A stretch of 64,000 nucleotides of DNA from an uncultured Bacilli bacterium (GCA_934097105.1 CAKONI010000001.1:100762-164761), one strand, 5' to 3'; shown: positions 34,976 to 43,541, counted from the stretch's first letter. Notes: a model not told the origin generated them from the sequence alone. Numbers and translations: made by a program.

Positions 34976-35968
34976 ATGAAAATAATGATTACAGGTGTAA
35001 GACCTACAGGTAGTATAACTTTAGCAAATTATATTGGAGGTATAAGGGGATTTATAGAGCAACAACATAAATATAACTCTTTAATATTTATTGCTGATAT
35101 TCATGGGTTAACAACTTATATTAATCCAAAGAAAATAAGAAACAATATTTTAGATATTACAGCAATGTATATGGCTTGTGGAATAGATACTAATAATACA
35201 GCATTATTTATGCAAAGTGATGTATTGGAACATTGCAATTTAGGATTTTTAATGTCATTTCAATGTAGTGTTGGAGAATTATCTAGAATGACACAATTTA
35301 AATCAAAAAGGCAACAACTAGGAAAAAGTGAAAAGGATATGGGATTATTTATATATCCAACTTTAATGGCAGCGGATATATTATTATATGATGCTGAAAT
35401 AGTACCTGTTGGTGCAGATCAAAGACAACACATTGAAAAAACTAGAGATTTTGGAGAAAGATTTAATAATATATATGGTAATATTTTTAAATTACCAGAA
35501 TATCAGATACCAAAAATAGGTGCAAAAATAATGAATTTACAAGATCCAAGTATTAAAATGAGTAAGTCTGCTCCAAAGGATGATAAAGGAACAATCTTTA
35601 TGTTAGATGATATAGAAATAACAAGAAAGAAGATAATGTCTGCTTGTACAGATAGTGAAGGTAAAGTTTATTATGATGAAGATAATAAACCAGGGATATC
35701 TAATCTAATATCTTTAGTTTGCGTAGTTAATAATATGACAATAGAAGAAGCAAATCAAAAATATAGAGATTATAATTACAAAGATTTCAAAATTGAAGTT
35801 GCTGATAGTGTTTGTAATTTTATTAAAAATATTCAAAACAAGTTTTATAAATATAGAAATGATGAACAATACTTAAAAGAAATCTTAACTAATGGGGCTA
35901 ACAAGGCTAGAATACTTGCTTCTAAAAAAATGGCTATTGTTAAAGAAAAAGTTGGCTTGAAAATATAA
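34976..35968 (+). CDS. trpS: Tryptophanyl-tRNA synthetase
   Basis: 330 residues. Class Ic synthetase: GVRPTGSITLANYIGG carries the HIGH-equivalent as TLAN, followed by ADIHGLT, GADQRQHIEKTRD and a canonical KMSKS near residue 195. Arg9 replaces the Gln of B. stearothermophilus-type enzymes, as in the RPTG-type second TrpRS group. Codon use is A-rich (AGA, ATA, TTA) unlike the T-rich neighbours, and decayed mobile genes lie just upstream, so horizontal gain is likely. Controlled by the Trp T-box. Confidence 0.96.
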   Translation: MKIMITGVRPTGSITLANYIGGIRGFIEQQHKYNSLIFIADIHGLTTYINPKKIRNNILDITAMYMACGIDTNNTALFMQSDVLEHCNLGFLMSFQCSVGELSRMTQFKSKRQQLGKSEKDMGLFIYPTLMAADILLYDAEIVPVGADQRQHIEKTRDFGERFNNIYGNIFKLPEYQIPKIGAKIMNLQDPSIKMSKSAPKDDKGTIFMLDDIEITRKKIMSACTDSEGKVYYDEDNKPGISNLISLVCVVNNMTIEEANQKYRDYNYKDFKIEVADSVCNFIKNIQNKFYKYRNDEQYLKEILTNGANKARILASKKMAIVKEKVGLKI

Positions 35969-36115
35969 TTAAAGTGTAATTAACTTGTAAAGTTGCCTGT
36001 TATAATAATTTTATAACTCATAAATTCTTACTTTTTTGTTATAAAGATGTTATAATTTGTATGAGAGATAATATGAAGAGAAGAGAACTAAAAAAGGAAA
36101 GAAAAAAATAGAATT

Positions 36116-36352
36116 TTGAGGTTGAAATTAACAGAGGGTAATATAGATGATGTTTATAAATCTTTACCTAAGATAGTAAAAGTGTGTAATAAGAAATATA
36201 AAATAGAACTTTTTTATAATAATGATTTTGTGCTTACTAAATGTTTTTTTACTAATAGGCAAAAAGATATATTGCAATTTAGTTATTGGATTCCGAAAGA
36301 ACTTATTATTGAAAAATTAGTTAAATCTTCTAAAAGATTTTTAAAAGTATGA
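36116..36352 (+). CDS. Hypothetical 78-residue protein
   Basis: TTG start, no convincing SD. A small basic protein (YKSLPKIVKVCNKKYKIELF, later YWIPKELIIEKLVKSSKRFL). No family recognised. It lies in the A-rich island after trpS and may be a fragment of a longer lost gene. A TATAAT-like box at 36051 lies upstream. Confidence 0.3.
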   Translation: MRLKLTEGNIDDVYKSLPKIVKVCNKKYKIELFYNNDFVLTKCFFTNRQKDILQFSYWIPKELIIEKLVKSSKRFLKV

Positions 36353-36478
36353 TAAGTATATGGCTTATTTGTAAAAATAATATTTAAGTGTTTTGAAAAT
36401 AGTAAACAATTAGATGATATTGAGATTAAAAATTGATATAATGTTTATGCTAAAAGTTAATAATTTAGTAAAATACTA

Positions 36479-36507
36479 TTGACATATTAACGAACAAGTC
36501 ATAAAAT
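36479..36507 (+). promoter_or_regulatory. Promoter of four-hairpin RNA unit
   Basis: Perfect TTGACA, exactly 17 bases, TAAAAT. No open frame with an SD follows it before the terminator at 36633. Confidence 0.7.
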
Positions 36508-36511
36508 AATG

Positions 36512-36667
36512 TCTGTAAGCAATTTTATATTGTTTACAAGAGTTTGTGGTGTTATTATTTTGAATATCAATGTTTGAGTTTATTTACTTTATTTTTGATA
36601 TTCATCTATCTATGAATTTGTTCATAGGTGCAACTGAGCATGTATTTATTATGTGTTCAGTTTTTTT
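36512..36667 (+). ncRNA. Candidate structured small RNA
   Basis: About 155 bases between a consensus promoter and an intrinsic terminator. Four consecutive perfect or near-perfect hairpins: TGTAAGCAAT/ATTGTTTACA (36514-36538), TGAATATCAA/TTGATATTCA (36561-36604), CTATGAA/TTCATAG (36610-36627), and the terminator ACTGAGCATGT/ATGTGTTCAGT (36633-36661) with T7. It does not look like 6S RNA, tmRNA, SRP RNA, RNase P or a tRNA. It could also be a prfB leader attenuator, but prfB has its own -10 at 36692. Confidence 0.5.
36633..36667 (+). terminator. Terminator of four-hairpin RNA
   Basis: Eleven consecutive pairs including three G-T, seven-base loop, seven T. Confidence 0.75.
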
Positions 36668-36669
36668 GT

Positions 36670-36697
36670 TTGTATTTTTTAGAAAATAGTGTATAAT
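36670..36697 (+). promoter_or_regulatory. Likely prfB promoter
   Basis: TTGTAT, 16 bases, perfect TATAAT, 25 bases before the prfB start. Confidence 0.55.
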
Positions 36698-36721
36698 ATT
36701 TTTAGAATTGGAGGATTTTGT

Positions 36722-37814
36722 ATGGAAATTTGTGATGTTAAAAAAAGATATAATGAACTTTTAGAAAAAATTAATGTTTTATGGAGGTCACTTTGAAGTT
36801 GATTCTAAATTGAAAGAAATAGAATCTTTGGAAGTTATTTCTAATGAACCATCTTTTTGGAATGATAGTGATAATGCTAAGGAAGTTATGCTTAAGATTA
36901 GTAATCTTAAGTCTATTACTGATAATATTGTTGCTTTAAAAAAGGATATTCTTGATAATTTGGATATTTTGTCTTTACTTATGGATGAAATGGATGAGGA
37001 TCTTTTTTCTTCTGTTTGTGATGATGTTTCTGTTTTTGAAGAGAGAGTTTCTAAACTTGAACTGGAACTTTTGTTTTCTGGAGAATATGATCATTCTAAT
37101 TGTATACTTGAAATTCATTCTGGTGCTGGTGGTACTGAGGCTTGTGATTGGGCTTCTATGCTTTTTAGAATGTATACTAGATGGTGTGAAAGTAAAAACT
37201 ATAAGGTAGAGGTGCTTGATTATTTGGATGGCGATGAGGCTGGACTTAAGAGTGCTAGTATTCTGGTGAAGGGTTTTAATGCTTATGGTCATTTAAAGTG
37301 TGAAAAGGGTGTTCATAGATTGGTTCGTTTGTCTCCTTTTGATTCTAATAATAAGAGGCATACTTCTTTTGCTTCGGTTGATGTTGTTCCTGAAGTTGAT
37401 GATAATACTTCAATTGAGATTAAAGATGAGGATTTGAAGATTGATGTATATCGTTCTAGTGGTGCTGGTGGTCAAAGTGTTAATACTACTGATAGTGCTG
37501 TTAGAATTACTCATTTGCCTACTAAGACTGTTGTTACTTGTCAAAATGAAAGAAGTCAAATTAAAAATAAGGAGAAGGCTTTGTCTATTTTGAAGGGGAA
37601 ACTTATGGCGATGGAACTTGAACGTAAAGAAAATGAACTTAAAAAACTTAAAGGAGAGAATTTAAATATTGAATTTGGCTCTCAAATTAGAAGTTATGTT
37701 ATGCATCCTTATTCTATGGTTAAAGATCATAGAACTGGGGTTTCTACTAGCAATGTTTCTGCTGTTTTGGATGGGGATTTGGATTTGTTTATTGAAACTT
37801 ATTTGAGGAGTTGA
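36722..37814 (+). CDS. prfB: Peptide chain release factor 2, programmed +1 frameshift
   Basis: Start ATG after GGAGG; codons 1-24 read MEICDVKKRYNELLEKINVL then WRSL, then an in-frame TGA (36794-36796). Slipping +1 on CTT-T (36791-36794) continues with GAA and gives 363 residues, the normal RF2 length. An SD-like GGAGG (36783-36787) stands just before the slip codon, as in E. coli and B. subtilis. Downstream: GAGGTEA-type motif AGGTEACDWASM and the catalytic GGQ in SSGAGGQSVNTTDSAVRI. RF2 reads UAA/UGA, so the switch senses its own level and confirms UGA as stop here. Confidence 0.97.
36783..36796 (+). other. prfB frameshift site
   Basis: GGAGG, three-base spacer, CTT, TGA: the internal SD, slippery codon and stop of the classic RF2 frameshift. 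Confidence 0.95.
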
Positions 37815-37818
37815 TTAT

Positions 37819-38676
37819 ATGGATTCTGCTTTGTCTTATGTTTATAATAAAAATCGAATAAGGCGATATGTTAGCATGGTTTTGGGTGTTTTTATATGTG
37901 CTCTTACTTATAATTTGTTTATTCTTCCTTATGATATTGTTTTTGGTGGTCTTGGTGGAGTAAACATTATTGTTAGTAATTTTATTGATGTTAGATCTTC
38001 TTTGTTTTTACTTTCTGCTTCTTTGTTTTTGTGCCTTATTAGTTTTATATTTTTGAGTAAAAAAAATACGATTAGATCTATGGTTGGTGCTGTTTTATTT
38101 CCTTTTTTTGTTGAGATTACTTCTAATGCTAGCAAAATTGTTAGTTTTGATATGAGTGATCAACTTTTGTTTGCTATTGTTGCAGGAGTTTTATATGGAA
38201 TTGGTATGGGTCTTATTATGAAATCTGGTTTTACTTTAGGGGGAACGGATATTATTACTCAAATAATTAGTAAGTATTGTAAAATTACTATGGGACATGC
38301 TATGCTTTTTGTTGAGGGTACTATTGTTGTTTTTGGTGCTTTTATATTTGGTATTACTAATTTTATGTATGCAGTTATTATTTTGTATTTAATTACTTTT
38401 TTAGTGGATAAGGTGATGCTGGGAATTTCTGATAAGAAGGCTTTTTATATTATTACTAAAAAGAGGAAGAAGATTTGTGATTTTATAATTAATGATCTTG
38501 GACATACAGTTACAGTTTTCTCTGCAACTGGTGGTTTTTCTAGGAAAAAGGTTTCTGTTTTGTTCACAGTTGTTCCAACAAGGGAATATTATAAAGTTAG
38601 GGATGGTATTAAATCTATTGATTCTGAGACATTTTTTACTGTTGTTGATGCGTATGAAGTTACGGGTGGTGAGTGA
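37819..38676 (+). CDS. YitT-family membrane protein 1
   Basis: 285 residues: five to six N-terminal membrane segments with FGGLGGVNIIVSNF and MKSGFTLGGTDIITQIISKY (the DUF161 glycine motifs), then a cytoplasmic DUF2179 domain (about 205-280, e.g. TVTVFSATGGFSRKKVSVLFTVV). Function of the family is unknown. Four bases after prfB; its TGA overlaps the start of a second copy. Confidence 0.9.
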   Translation: MDSALSYVYNKNRIRRYVSMVLGVFICALTYNLFILPYDIVFGGLGGVNIIVSNFIDVRSSLFLLSASLFLCLISFIFLSKKNTIRSMVGAVLFPFFVEITSNASKIVSFDMSDQLLFAIVAGVLYGIGMGLIMKSGFTLGGTDIITQIISKYCKITMGHAMLFVEGTIVVFGAFIFGITNFMYAVIILYLITFLVDKVMLGISDKKAFYIITKKRKKICDFIINDLGHTVTVFSATGGFSRKKVSVLFTVVPTREYYKVRDGIKSIDSETFFTVVDAYEVTGGE

Positions 38677-39560
38677 TGAATAGTTTTTATGAGGAAATTA
38701 AGGTTATTTTTACTGATAAGAGGATTGCAATTAAGTATGCTAAAATGACGGGTTTTTTGGTTTTGCTTGCTGTTGTTTATAATCTTTTTATAGTTTCTAT
38801 TGACTTGGTGGCAGGTGGTGCTGGTGGTCTTGGTGTTTTGACTAATGAACTTTTTAATATTGAACCTTCTGTTGTAATCTTTTTTGTATCTTTTGTAATG
38901 TTTGTTTTGGCATTTTTATATTTGGATGCTAATCAAGTTGTTTGTACTCTTTTTGTAACTTTTATTTATCCACTTTTGATTAAGGCTACTTCTGGTGTTG
39001 GTGATATTATAAATGTTGATTGTAGTCATACTTTGGTTATTGTTATTTTTGCTGCGGTTCTTACAGGAGTTGGACAAGGTAGTATTTTTAAGTTGGGTCT
39101 TAATATTGGAAGTTTGTCTATTTTATCTAGGATTATTTCTAAGTATCTTAAAGTTTCTGTAGTTGCGGTTAATACTGTTATTAATGCTGTTATTGTTTTA
39201 CTTGGTGGTGCTGTTACGGGTCTTTCTATGGTTTTTTATGCAATTTTATTTTTGTTTATTTGTAAAAGAGTTAGTGAGCGTATTGTTCTTGGTGCTAGTA
39301 AGAATAAGACTTTTAAGATAATTAGCAAAAATTACAAGGATATTGAAAACTTTATTTATAAGGAACTTGGTCATGATGTTACTTTGTATGATGTATATGA
39401 TTCTTCTAGTTCTTGTGATAAGAAAATGATTATGTCTGTTGTGCCGACTTCAGAATTTACTATTTTAAGGGATTATGTGAAAACTGTTGATAAAAGTGCT
39501 TTTATATTTATAACTGATACTTATGATGTTGCGGGACAGGATGTTTTAATTAATACTTAG
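38676..39560 (+). CDS. YitT-family membrane protein 2
   Basis: 294 residues, the same DUF161 plus DUF2179 architecture as its neighbour (AGGAGGLGVLTNEL, FKLGLNIGSLSILSRIISKY, then VTLYDVYDSSSSCDKKMIMSVVPTSEF). Identity between the two looks modest, so this is an old tandem duplication. The ATG overlaps the upstream stop (TGATG); the GTG three bases earlier is possible. The two may form a heteromer. Confidence 0.88.
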   Translation: MNSFYEEIKVIFTDKRIAIKYAKMTGFLVLLAVVYNLFIVSIDLVAGGAGGLGVLTNELFNIEPSVVIFFVSFVMFVLAFLYLDANQVVCTLFVTFIYPLLIKATSGVGDIINVDCSHTLVIVIFAAVLTGVGQGSIFKLGLNIGSLSILSRIISKYLKVSVVAVNTVINAVIVLLGGAVTGLSMVFYAILFLFICKRVSERIVLGASKNKTFKIISKNYKDIENFIYKELGHDVTLYDVYDSSSSCDKKMIMSVVPTSEFTILRDYVKTVDKSAFIFITDTYDVAGQDVLINT

Positions 39561-39590
39561 GTTTTTTGGGATTTTTTGGGGACATTTTGC

Positions 39591-39619
39591 TTGACATGTT
39601 CTCTTTTTTGTGGTATCCT
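39591..39619 (+). promoter_or_regulatory. secE-nusG promoter
   Basis: TTGACA, 17 bases, TATCCT, about 60 bases before secE. Confidence 0.7.
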
Positions 39620-39679
39620 TTTTGTAGTGACACGGAAGTGTTTTTATTTTGAATTAAACATATACTTTAGAGGTGGGTT

Positions 39680-39844
39680 ATGAAATTTTTTAAGAATGTT
39701 ATTGAAGAATTAAAAATAGTTAGTTGGCCAGATAAGAAATATATGGTTAAGTATTCTGTTGCTACATTTGGAATTATTATAATGTGCTCTTTATACTTTT
39801 ATTTAATTACAGTATTATTTGCGCTTGTTAAGGGGTTAAGATAA
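39680..39844 (+). CDS. secE: Preprotein translocase subunit SecE
   Basis: 54 residues. MKFFKNVIEELKIVSWPDKK is the conserved amphipathic region (V-x-W-P), followed by one membrane segment (about 27-50). The single-pass form is typical of Firmicutes. SD GAGGTG. The TAA overlaps the nusG ATG (TAATG). rpmG, upstream of secE in B. subtilis, is absent. Confidence 0.95.
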   Translation: MKFFKNVIEELKIVSWPDKKYMVKYSVATFGIIIMCSLYFYLITVLFALVKGLR

Positions 39845-40377
39845 TGGATAAGAAGTGGTATGTTGTTAATACATATTCTGGACATGAGAAAAAAGTTCAA
39901 GAAAAACTTTTGATGCGTGCTAGTTCTATGAATATGGAAGATTATATTTTTAGGGTTATTGTGCCTGAGCAAACAGAAGTTGAAGTTAAGGATGGCGTTA
40001 CTAAGGAAAAGGTTAAGAAGTTATTTCCTGGTTATGTTCTTGTTGAAATGATAATGACTGATGAGGCTTGGTTTGTTGTTCGTAATACTCCAGGGGTTAC
40101 AGGATTTATTGGATCTTCTGGTAAGGGTGCTAAGCCTACTGCTTTGCAACCATATGAAGTTGATAAAATACTTAATAATATGGGTATGAGCAGGCTTGAA
40201 GTTTCTTCTGATCTTGCGATTGGAGAACTTGTTAAGATTACATCTGGGCCTTTTGCGGGAATGGAAGGTAAGATTTCTGAACTTGATTTAAAGAATCAAA
40301 AACTTATTGTTTTGCTTGATTTATTTGGTCAAGAAACTGATGTTGAAGTTGAAATTTCTCAAATTGAGAAGGCTTAG
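39844..40377 (+). CDS. nusG: Transcription factor NusG
   Basis: 177 residues. NGN domain (KKWYVVNTYSGHEKKVQEKL, KLFPGYVLVEMIM, RNTPGVTGFIG) and C-terminal KOW domain (VKITSGPFAGMEGKISELD). Links RNA polymerase with ribosome or Rho and modulates pausing. Translationally coupled to secE. Confidence 0.97.
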   Translation: MDKKWYVVNTYSGHEKKVQEKLLMRASSMNMEDYIFRVIVPEQTEVEVKDGVTKEKVKKLFPGYVLVEMIMTDEAWFVVRNTPGVTGFIGSSGKGAKPTALQPYEVDKILNNMGMSRLEVSSDLAIGELVKITSGPFAGMEGKISELDLKNQKLIVLLDLFGQETDVEVEISQIEKA

Positions 40378-40383
40378 GTATTG

Positions 40384-40492
40384 CTATTTTTTGAAAATAG
40401 TGTTATTATTTAATACGTTTACTTATATTTGCTTGTTTTTTAGCAAATATTTGTATATATAAGTGGGAAGCAATGGGCTATTAATACCACTC
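40384..40492 (+). promoter_or_regulatory. rplK leader with hairpins and L1-like site
   Basis: Two hairpins (CTATTTT/AAAATAG at 40384-40400; ATATTTGCT/AGCAAATAT at 40425-40450) precede AGTGG-GAAG...AATACCACT at 40462-40491. The last resembles the ribosomal protein L1 site (AGTGG stem closed by CCACT) that controls L11-L1 operons, and a second copy lies before rplA. Confidence 0.5.
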
Positions 40493-40531
40493 GCGAAGAA
40501 TTAAAAAAACTAGAAAAGGAGAGTGTTTTTC

Positions 40532-40957
40532 GTGAATAAAGAAGTTGTTAAAGTAATTAAGTTACAAATTGAAGCAGGGAAAGCTACACCAGCGCCACCT
40601 GTTGGTACTGTTTTAGGGCCTGCTGGAATTAATTTAGGAGAGTTTTGTACAAAATATAATGATGCTACTAGAGAACAAATGGGAAGTGTTCTTCCTGTTG
40701 AAATTTCTATTTATGAAGATAGAACTTTTGACTTTGTAATTAAAACTCCACCTGCTGCATTTTTAATTAAGAAATATGCTAAGGTTAAGAAAGGTTCTTC
40801 TAAGGGAACTAAGGAAATAGTTGGAAAGATAACTAAAGAACAACTTAAAGAAATAGCAGAAATTAAACTACCTGATCTTAATGCTTATGATGTTGAAGAA
40901 GCAATGAAGATTGTTAGTGGAACTGCTAAAAACATGGGAATAGAAGTTGTAGAATAA
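40532..40957 (+). CDS. rplK: 50S ribosomal protein L11
   Basis: 141 residues from the GTG nine bases after AAAAGGAG; the GTG at 40523 touches the SD. Seen: [51 protein letters not shown] and the C-terminal RNA-binding domain. Forms the GTPase-associated centre with L10-L12. Confidence 0.97.
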   Translation: MNKEVVKVIKLQIEAGKATPAPPVGTVLGPAGINLGEFCTKYNDATREQMGSVLPVEISIYEDRTFDFVIKTPPAAFLIKKYAKVKKGSSKGTKEIVGKITKEQLKEIAEIKLPDLNAYDVEEAMKIVSGTAKNMGIEVVE

Positions 40958-40993
40958 TATTTATTTATAGAATAAATACATAGGTTTTTACCT

Positions 40994-41022
40994 ATGTGGG
41001 AGGTAAGTCCGCGATACCACAT
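40994..41022 (+). promoter_or_regulatory. L1-type autoregulatory site before rplA
   Basis: ATGTGG-GAGGTAAGTCCGCGATA-CCACAT forms a closed stem with the purine-rich internal loop typical of L1-binding mRNA sites. It abuts the rplA SD (AAGGAGG), so bound L1 would block initiation. A TAGGT/ACCTA hairpin lies just upstream. Confidence 0.6.
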
Positions 41023-41036
41023 AAGGAGGAAATAAG

Positions 41037-41735
41037 ATGAAATTTAGAGGAAAGAATTATAAGGATGAAGTTTCTAAAATTGAAAAAGGGAAACTTTATA
41101 CTAAAGAGGATGCTGTTAAATTAGTTAAAGAAGTTACTAATACTAAATTTGATGCTACTGTTGAAGTTGCTATGAATCTTAATTTGGATGTTAAGAAGGC
41201 TGATCAACAATTAAGAGGTGCACTTGTACTTCCTAAAGGTACTGGTAAAGAAGTTAAAGTATTAGTTATTGCTAAAGGTGATGCTGCTAAGGATGCAAAA
41301 GATGCTGGTGCTGATTTTGTTGGAGATGTTGATTATTTAGAAAAGATCGAAAAAGAAAATTGGTTTGATTTTGATACTTTAATTGCAACTCCTGAAATGA
41401 TGCCTCTTTTGGGAAAACTTGGTAAGGTTTTAGGACCTAAAGGATTAATGCCTAATCCAAAGACTGGAACAGTTACTACTAATACTTCTGGCGCTGTTAA
41501 AGATGCTAAGAGTGGAAAGGCTTTATATCGTACTGATAGTTATGGTAATATTCATGCTGCTATTGGTAAAGTATCATTTAGTGATGAAGATTTATTAGAA
41601 AATCTTAATGCTTTTGTTAAAACTATTATTAAAGCAAAACCTCAAACTGCTAAAGGAACATATGTAAAATCAATTAGTCTTTGTTCTACTATGAGTCCTT
41701 CAGTAAAAATTGATCAAAATTCTTTTGACAATTAA
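41037..41735 (+). CDS. rplA: 50S ribosomal protein L1
   Basis: 232 residues. Family blocks [63 protein letters not shown], and the C-terminal [15 protein letters not shown]. Part of the L1 stalk of the ribosome and a likely translational repressor of this operon through the upstream site. Confidence 0.98.
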   Translation: MKFRGKNYKDEVSKIEKGKLYTKEDAVKLVKEVTNTKFDATVEVAMNLNLDVKKADQQLRGALVLPKGTGKEVKVLVIAKGDAAKDAKDAGADFVGDVDYLEKIEKENWFDFDTLIATPEMMPLLGKLGKVLGPKGLMPNPKTGTVTTNTSGAVKDAKSGKALYRTDSYGNIHAAIGKVSFSDEDLLENLNAFVKTIIKAKPQTAKGTYVKSISLCSTMSPSVKIDQNSFDN

Positions 41736-41762
41736 TAGAAAATGATTTATAATATTGTTATC

Positions 41763-41858
41763 AAGTGCCAAAGACAGTAGGTTGTTTGTAAATCCTACCG
41801 AGGACTTATACTTTTGTATAGAAGAAGTCTTTTGGTAGACTTCTTATCTTTTGCACTT
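41763..41858 (+). promoter_or_regulatory. L10 ribosomal protein leader
   Basis: AAGTGC (41763-41768) closes with GCACTT (41853-41858). Inside lie GCCAAAGAC, GTAGG paired with CCTAC followed by CGAGGAC, and a strong hairpin AGAAGTC/GACTTCT. This matches the L10 leader bound by the L10(L12)4 complex, which represses rplJL. Confidence 0.9.
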
Positions 41859-41887
41859 ATAAATATATTTTGTAAGGAGGTAATAAG

Positions 41888-42379
41888 ATGCCAAGTGTTA
41901 AAGCTTTGGAAGAAAAACAAAAGATTGTTGACGAAATCAAGAATAAGTGTTCTAATGCTAAGTCTTTAGTTTTGTTTGATTATCGTGGTCTTACTGATAA
42001 TGAAATTAAGAATTTAAGAGTTAGTTTAAGAGAAAATGATTCTGATTACAAAGTTTATAAGAATACACTTCTTAAACTTGCATTTAAAGATTTAAATCTT
42101 GATTTTGATAGTTATTTGACTGGTCCAACTGCTATTGCATTTAGTAGTGATGATATTGCTGCTACTAAGATTCTTAGTGATGCTGCTAAAAAGAATGATG
42201 CACTTGTTTTGAAGGCAGGACTTATTGAAAATAATATTGCTGATAAAGACAAACTTGCTGAATTTGCTAAGATTCCATCACGTGAAGGTCTTTATACAAT
42301 GCTTGCTGGTGGTATGATTGGACTTGTTAAAGATTTAAGTATTGCACTTAATTTATATGCTGAACAAAAGGGTGAATAG
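41888..42379 (+). CDS. rplJ: 50S ribosomal protein L10
   Basis: 163 residues. N-terminal rRNA-binding domain with SLVLFDYRGLTDNEIKNLR and YKVYKNTLLKLAF, TGPTAIAFSSDD, and a C-terminal helix that carries L7/L12 dimers (YTMLAGGMIGLVKDLSIAL). SD AAGGAGG. Confidence 0.97.
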   Translation: MPSVKALEEKQKIVDEIKNKCSNAKSLVLFDYRGLTDNEIKNLRVSLRENDSDYKVYKNTLLKLAFKDLNLDFDSYLTGPTAIAFSSDDIAATKILSDAAKKNDALVLKAGLIENNIADKDKLAEFAKIPSREGLYTMLAGGMIGLVKDLSIALNLYAEQKGE

Positions 42380-42443
42380 TTTTGTTTAGTGGAATAGTAA
42401 AATTGAAAAAATTAAAATAAATAAATAGAGGAGGAAAATTATT

Positions 42444-42809
42444 ATGGCTAAAATTACAAAAGAAGATTTTATTAGCTCTTTAAAAGAAATGACATTATTA
42501 GAAGTAAAGGAACTTGTTGACGCAATGAAGGAAGAATTTGGTGTTGATCCATCTGCAGTTGCAGTTGCTGCTGCTCCTAGTCAAGAAGAAAATGCTGGAC
42601 CTAGTAAGCAAACTGTTGTACTTACTAATGCTGGTGCAGCTAAAATTAATGTCATTAAAATCGTTAGAGAAGTTACTGGTCTTGGACTTAAAGAAGCTAA
42701 AGAAATCGCTGATAATGGTGGTAATGTTAAAGAAAATATTCCAGCTGAAGAAGCTAATGAACTTAAAGCTAGACTTGAAGAAGCTGGTGCTACTGTTGAA
42801 TTAAAATAG
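42444..42809 (+). CDS. rplL: 50S ribosomal protein L7/L12
   Basis: 121 residues: N-terminal dimerisation domain, Ala-rich hinge (about 40-55) and C-terminal domain with KINVIKIVREVTGLGLKEAK and VKENIPAEEANELKARLEEAGA. Recruits translational GTPases. Confidence 0.98.
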   Translation: MAKITKEDFISSLKEMTLLEVKELVDAMKEEFGVDPSAVAVAAAPSQEENAGPSKQTVVLTNAGAAKINVIKIVREVTGLGLKEAKEIADNGGNVKENIPAEEANELKARLEEAGATVELK

Positions 42810-42820
42810 TTTATTTACTT

Positions 42821-42843
42821 AAAGCCTGGTTTGTGGGCTTTTT
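42821..42843 (+). terminator. rplL terminator
   Basis: AAAGCC/GGCTTT stem with nine-base loop and five T. Confidence 0.7.
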
Positions 42844-42867
42844 GTGCTATAAAAGGGAGAAGATGAA

Positions 42868-43452
42868 ATGAACCATTATTTTACCAATGATGAACTTAAA
42901 AGTGAAATTAAAGAAATTAAAGTTAAAGTAAATGAAAGGGAATTTAAATTTTTTACCGATAATGGAGTTTTTTCTAAAAGGGGACTCGATTTTGGTAGTA
43001 GAGTTCTGATTAATGAACTTTTAAATGAAAATTTTACTGGGGATGTTCTTGATATTGGTACGGGTTATGGAGTAATTGGTATTATTTTATCTTCTTTTTT
43101 TGATATTAATGTGGATATGGTTGATGTTAATAAGAGGGCTATTCATCTTGCTAAGATGAATGCTCGTGAGAATAAAGTTTCTTGTAATATTTTTTATAGT
43201 GATATTTATTCTAATGTTGATAAAAAATACAATGTTATTGTTACTAATCCTCCGATAAGGGCTGGTAAGGAAATTGTTTATAAGTTTTTGTTTGATGCTA
43301 AGAAGTATTTGCTTTCTTCTGGATGTTTGTATTTTGTTGTTAATAAAAATCAAGGTGCTAAAAGTGTTATTTCTGATCTAGAAAAAGTAGCAAAGGTTGG
43401 GGTGTTAAAAAAATATAAAGGTTTTTTTGTAATAAAGTGTATTTTTGATTGA
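42868..43452 (+). CDS. RsmC-like 16S rRNA methyltransferase (YbxB)
   Basis: 194 residues. SAM motif [14 protein letters not shown] (about 60), acidic motif [12 protein letters not shown], and the catalytic motif [10 protein letters not shown] (NPPI/F). The family methylates G1207-equivalent of 16S rRNA. Between rplL and rpoB as in B. subtilis ybxB. Confidence 0.92.
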   Translation: MNHYFTNDELKSEIKEIKVKVNEREFKFFTDNGVFSKRGLDFGSRVLINELLNENFTGDVLDIGTGYGVIGIILSSFFDINVDMVDVNKRAIHLAKMNARENKVSCNIFYSDIYSNVDKKYNVIVTNPPIRAGKEIVYKFLFDAKKYLLSSGCLYFVVNKNQGAKSVISDLEKVAKVGVLKKYKGFFVIKCIFD

Positions 43453-43480
43453 CAAATTGCTTTTATTATGGTAATAATAT
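43449..43480 (+). promoter_or_regulatory. rpoBC promoter
   Basis: TTGACA overlaps the stop of the methyltransferase gene; the -10 is TAATAA at 17 bases or TAATAT at 20. Confidence 0.55.
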
Positions 43481-43541
43481 AAGTTGGTTATTTGTCTATT
43501 TGGCAATGATTTTTGAAAATTTGAAAGTAGGGGTGAATTTA

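Noticed and set aside
36063..36110. Short ORF MRDNMKRRELKKERKK before the 36116 frame
   Set aside because: Very short, Lys/Arg-rich from A-rich DNA, with no clear SD.
36512..36667. 6S RNA, SRP RNA or RNase P for the four-hairpin unit
   Set aside because: There is no long closing stem with a central bubble, no GGAA-type SRP helix and no conserved RNase P core; separate short hairpins are seen instead.
36774..36800. ATG at 36774 as the start of prfB
   Set aside because: No SD, and it would discard the conserved N-terminus and the frameshift site; the ATG at 36722 after GGAGG with CTT-TGA slippage explains the gene fully.
39561..39679. rpmG (L33) upstream of secE
   Set aside because: The interval is only about 120 bases and holds a promoter; no frame encodes an L33-like CxxC protein.
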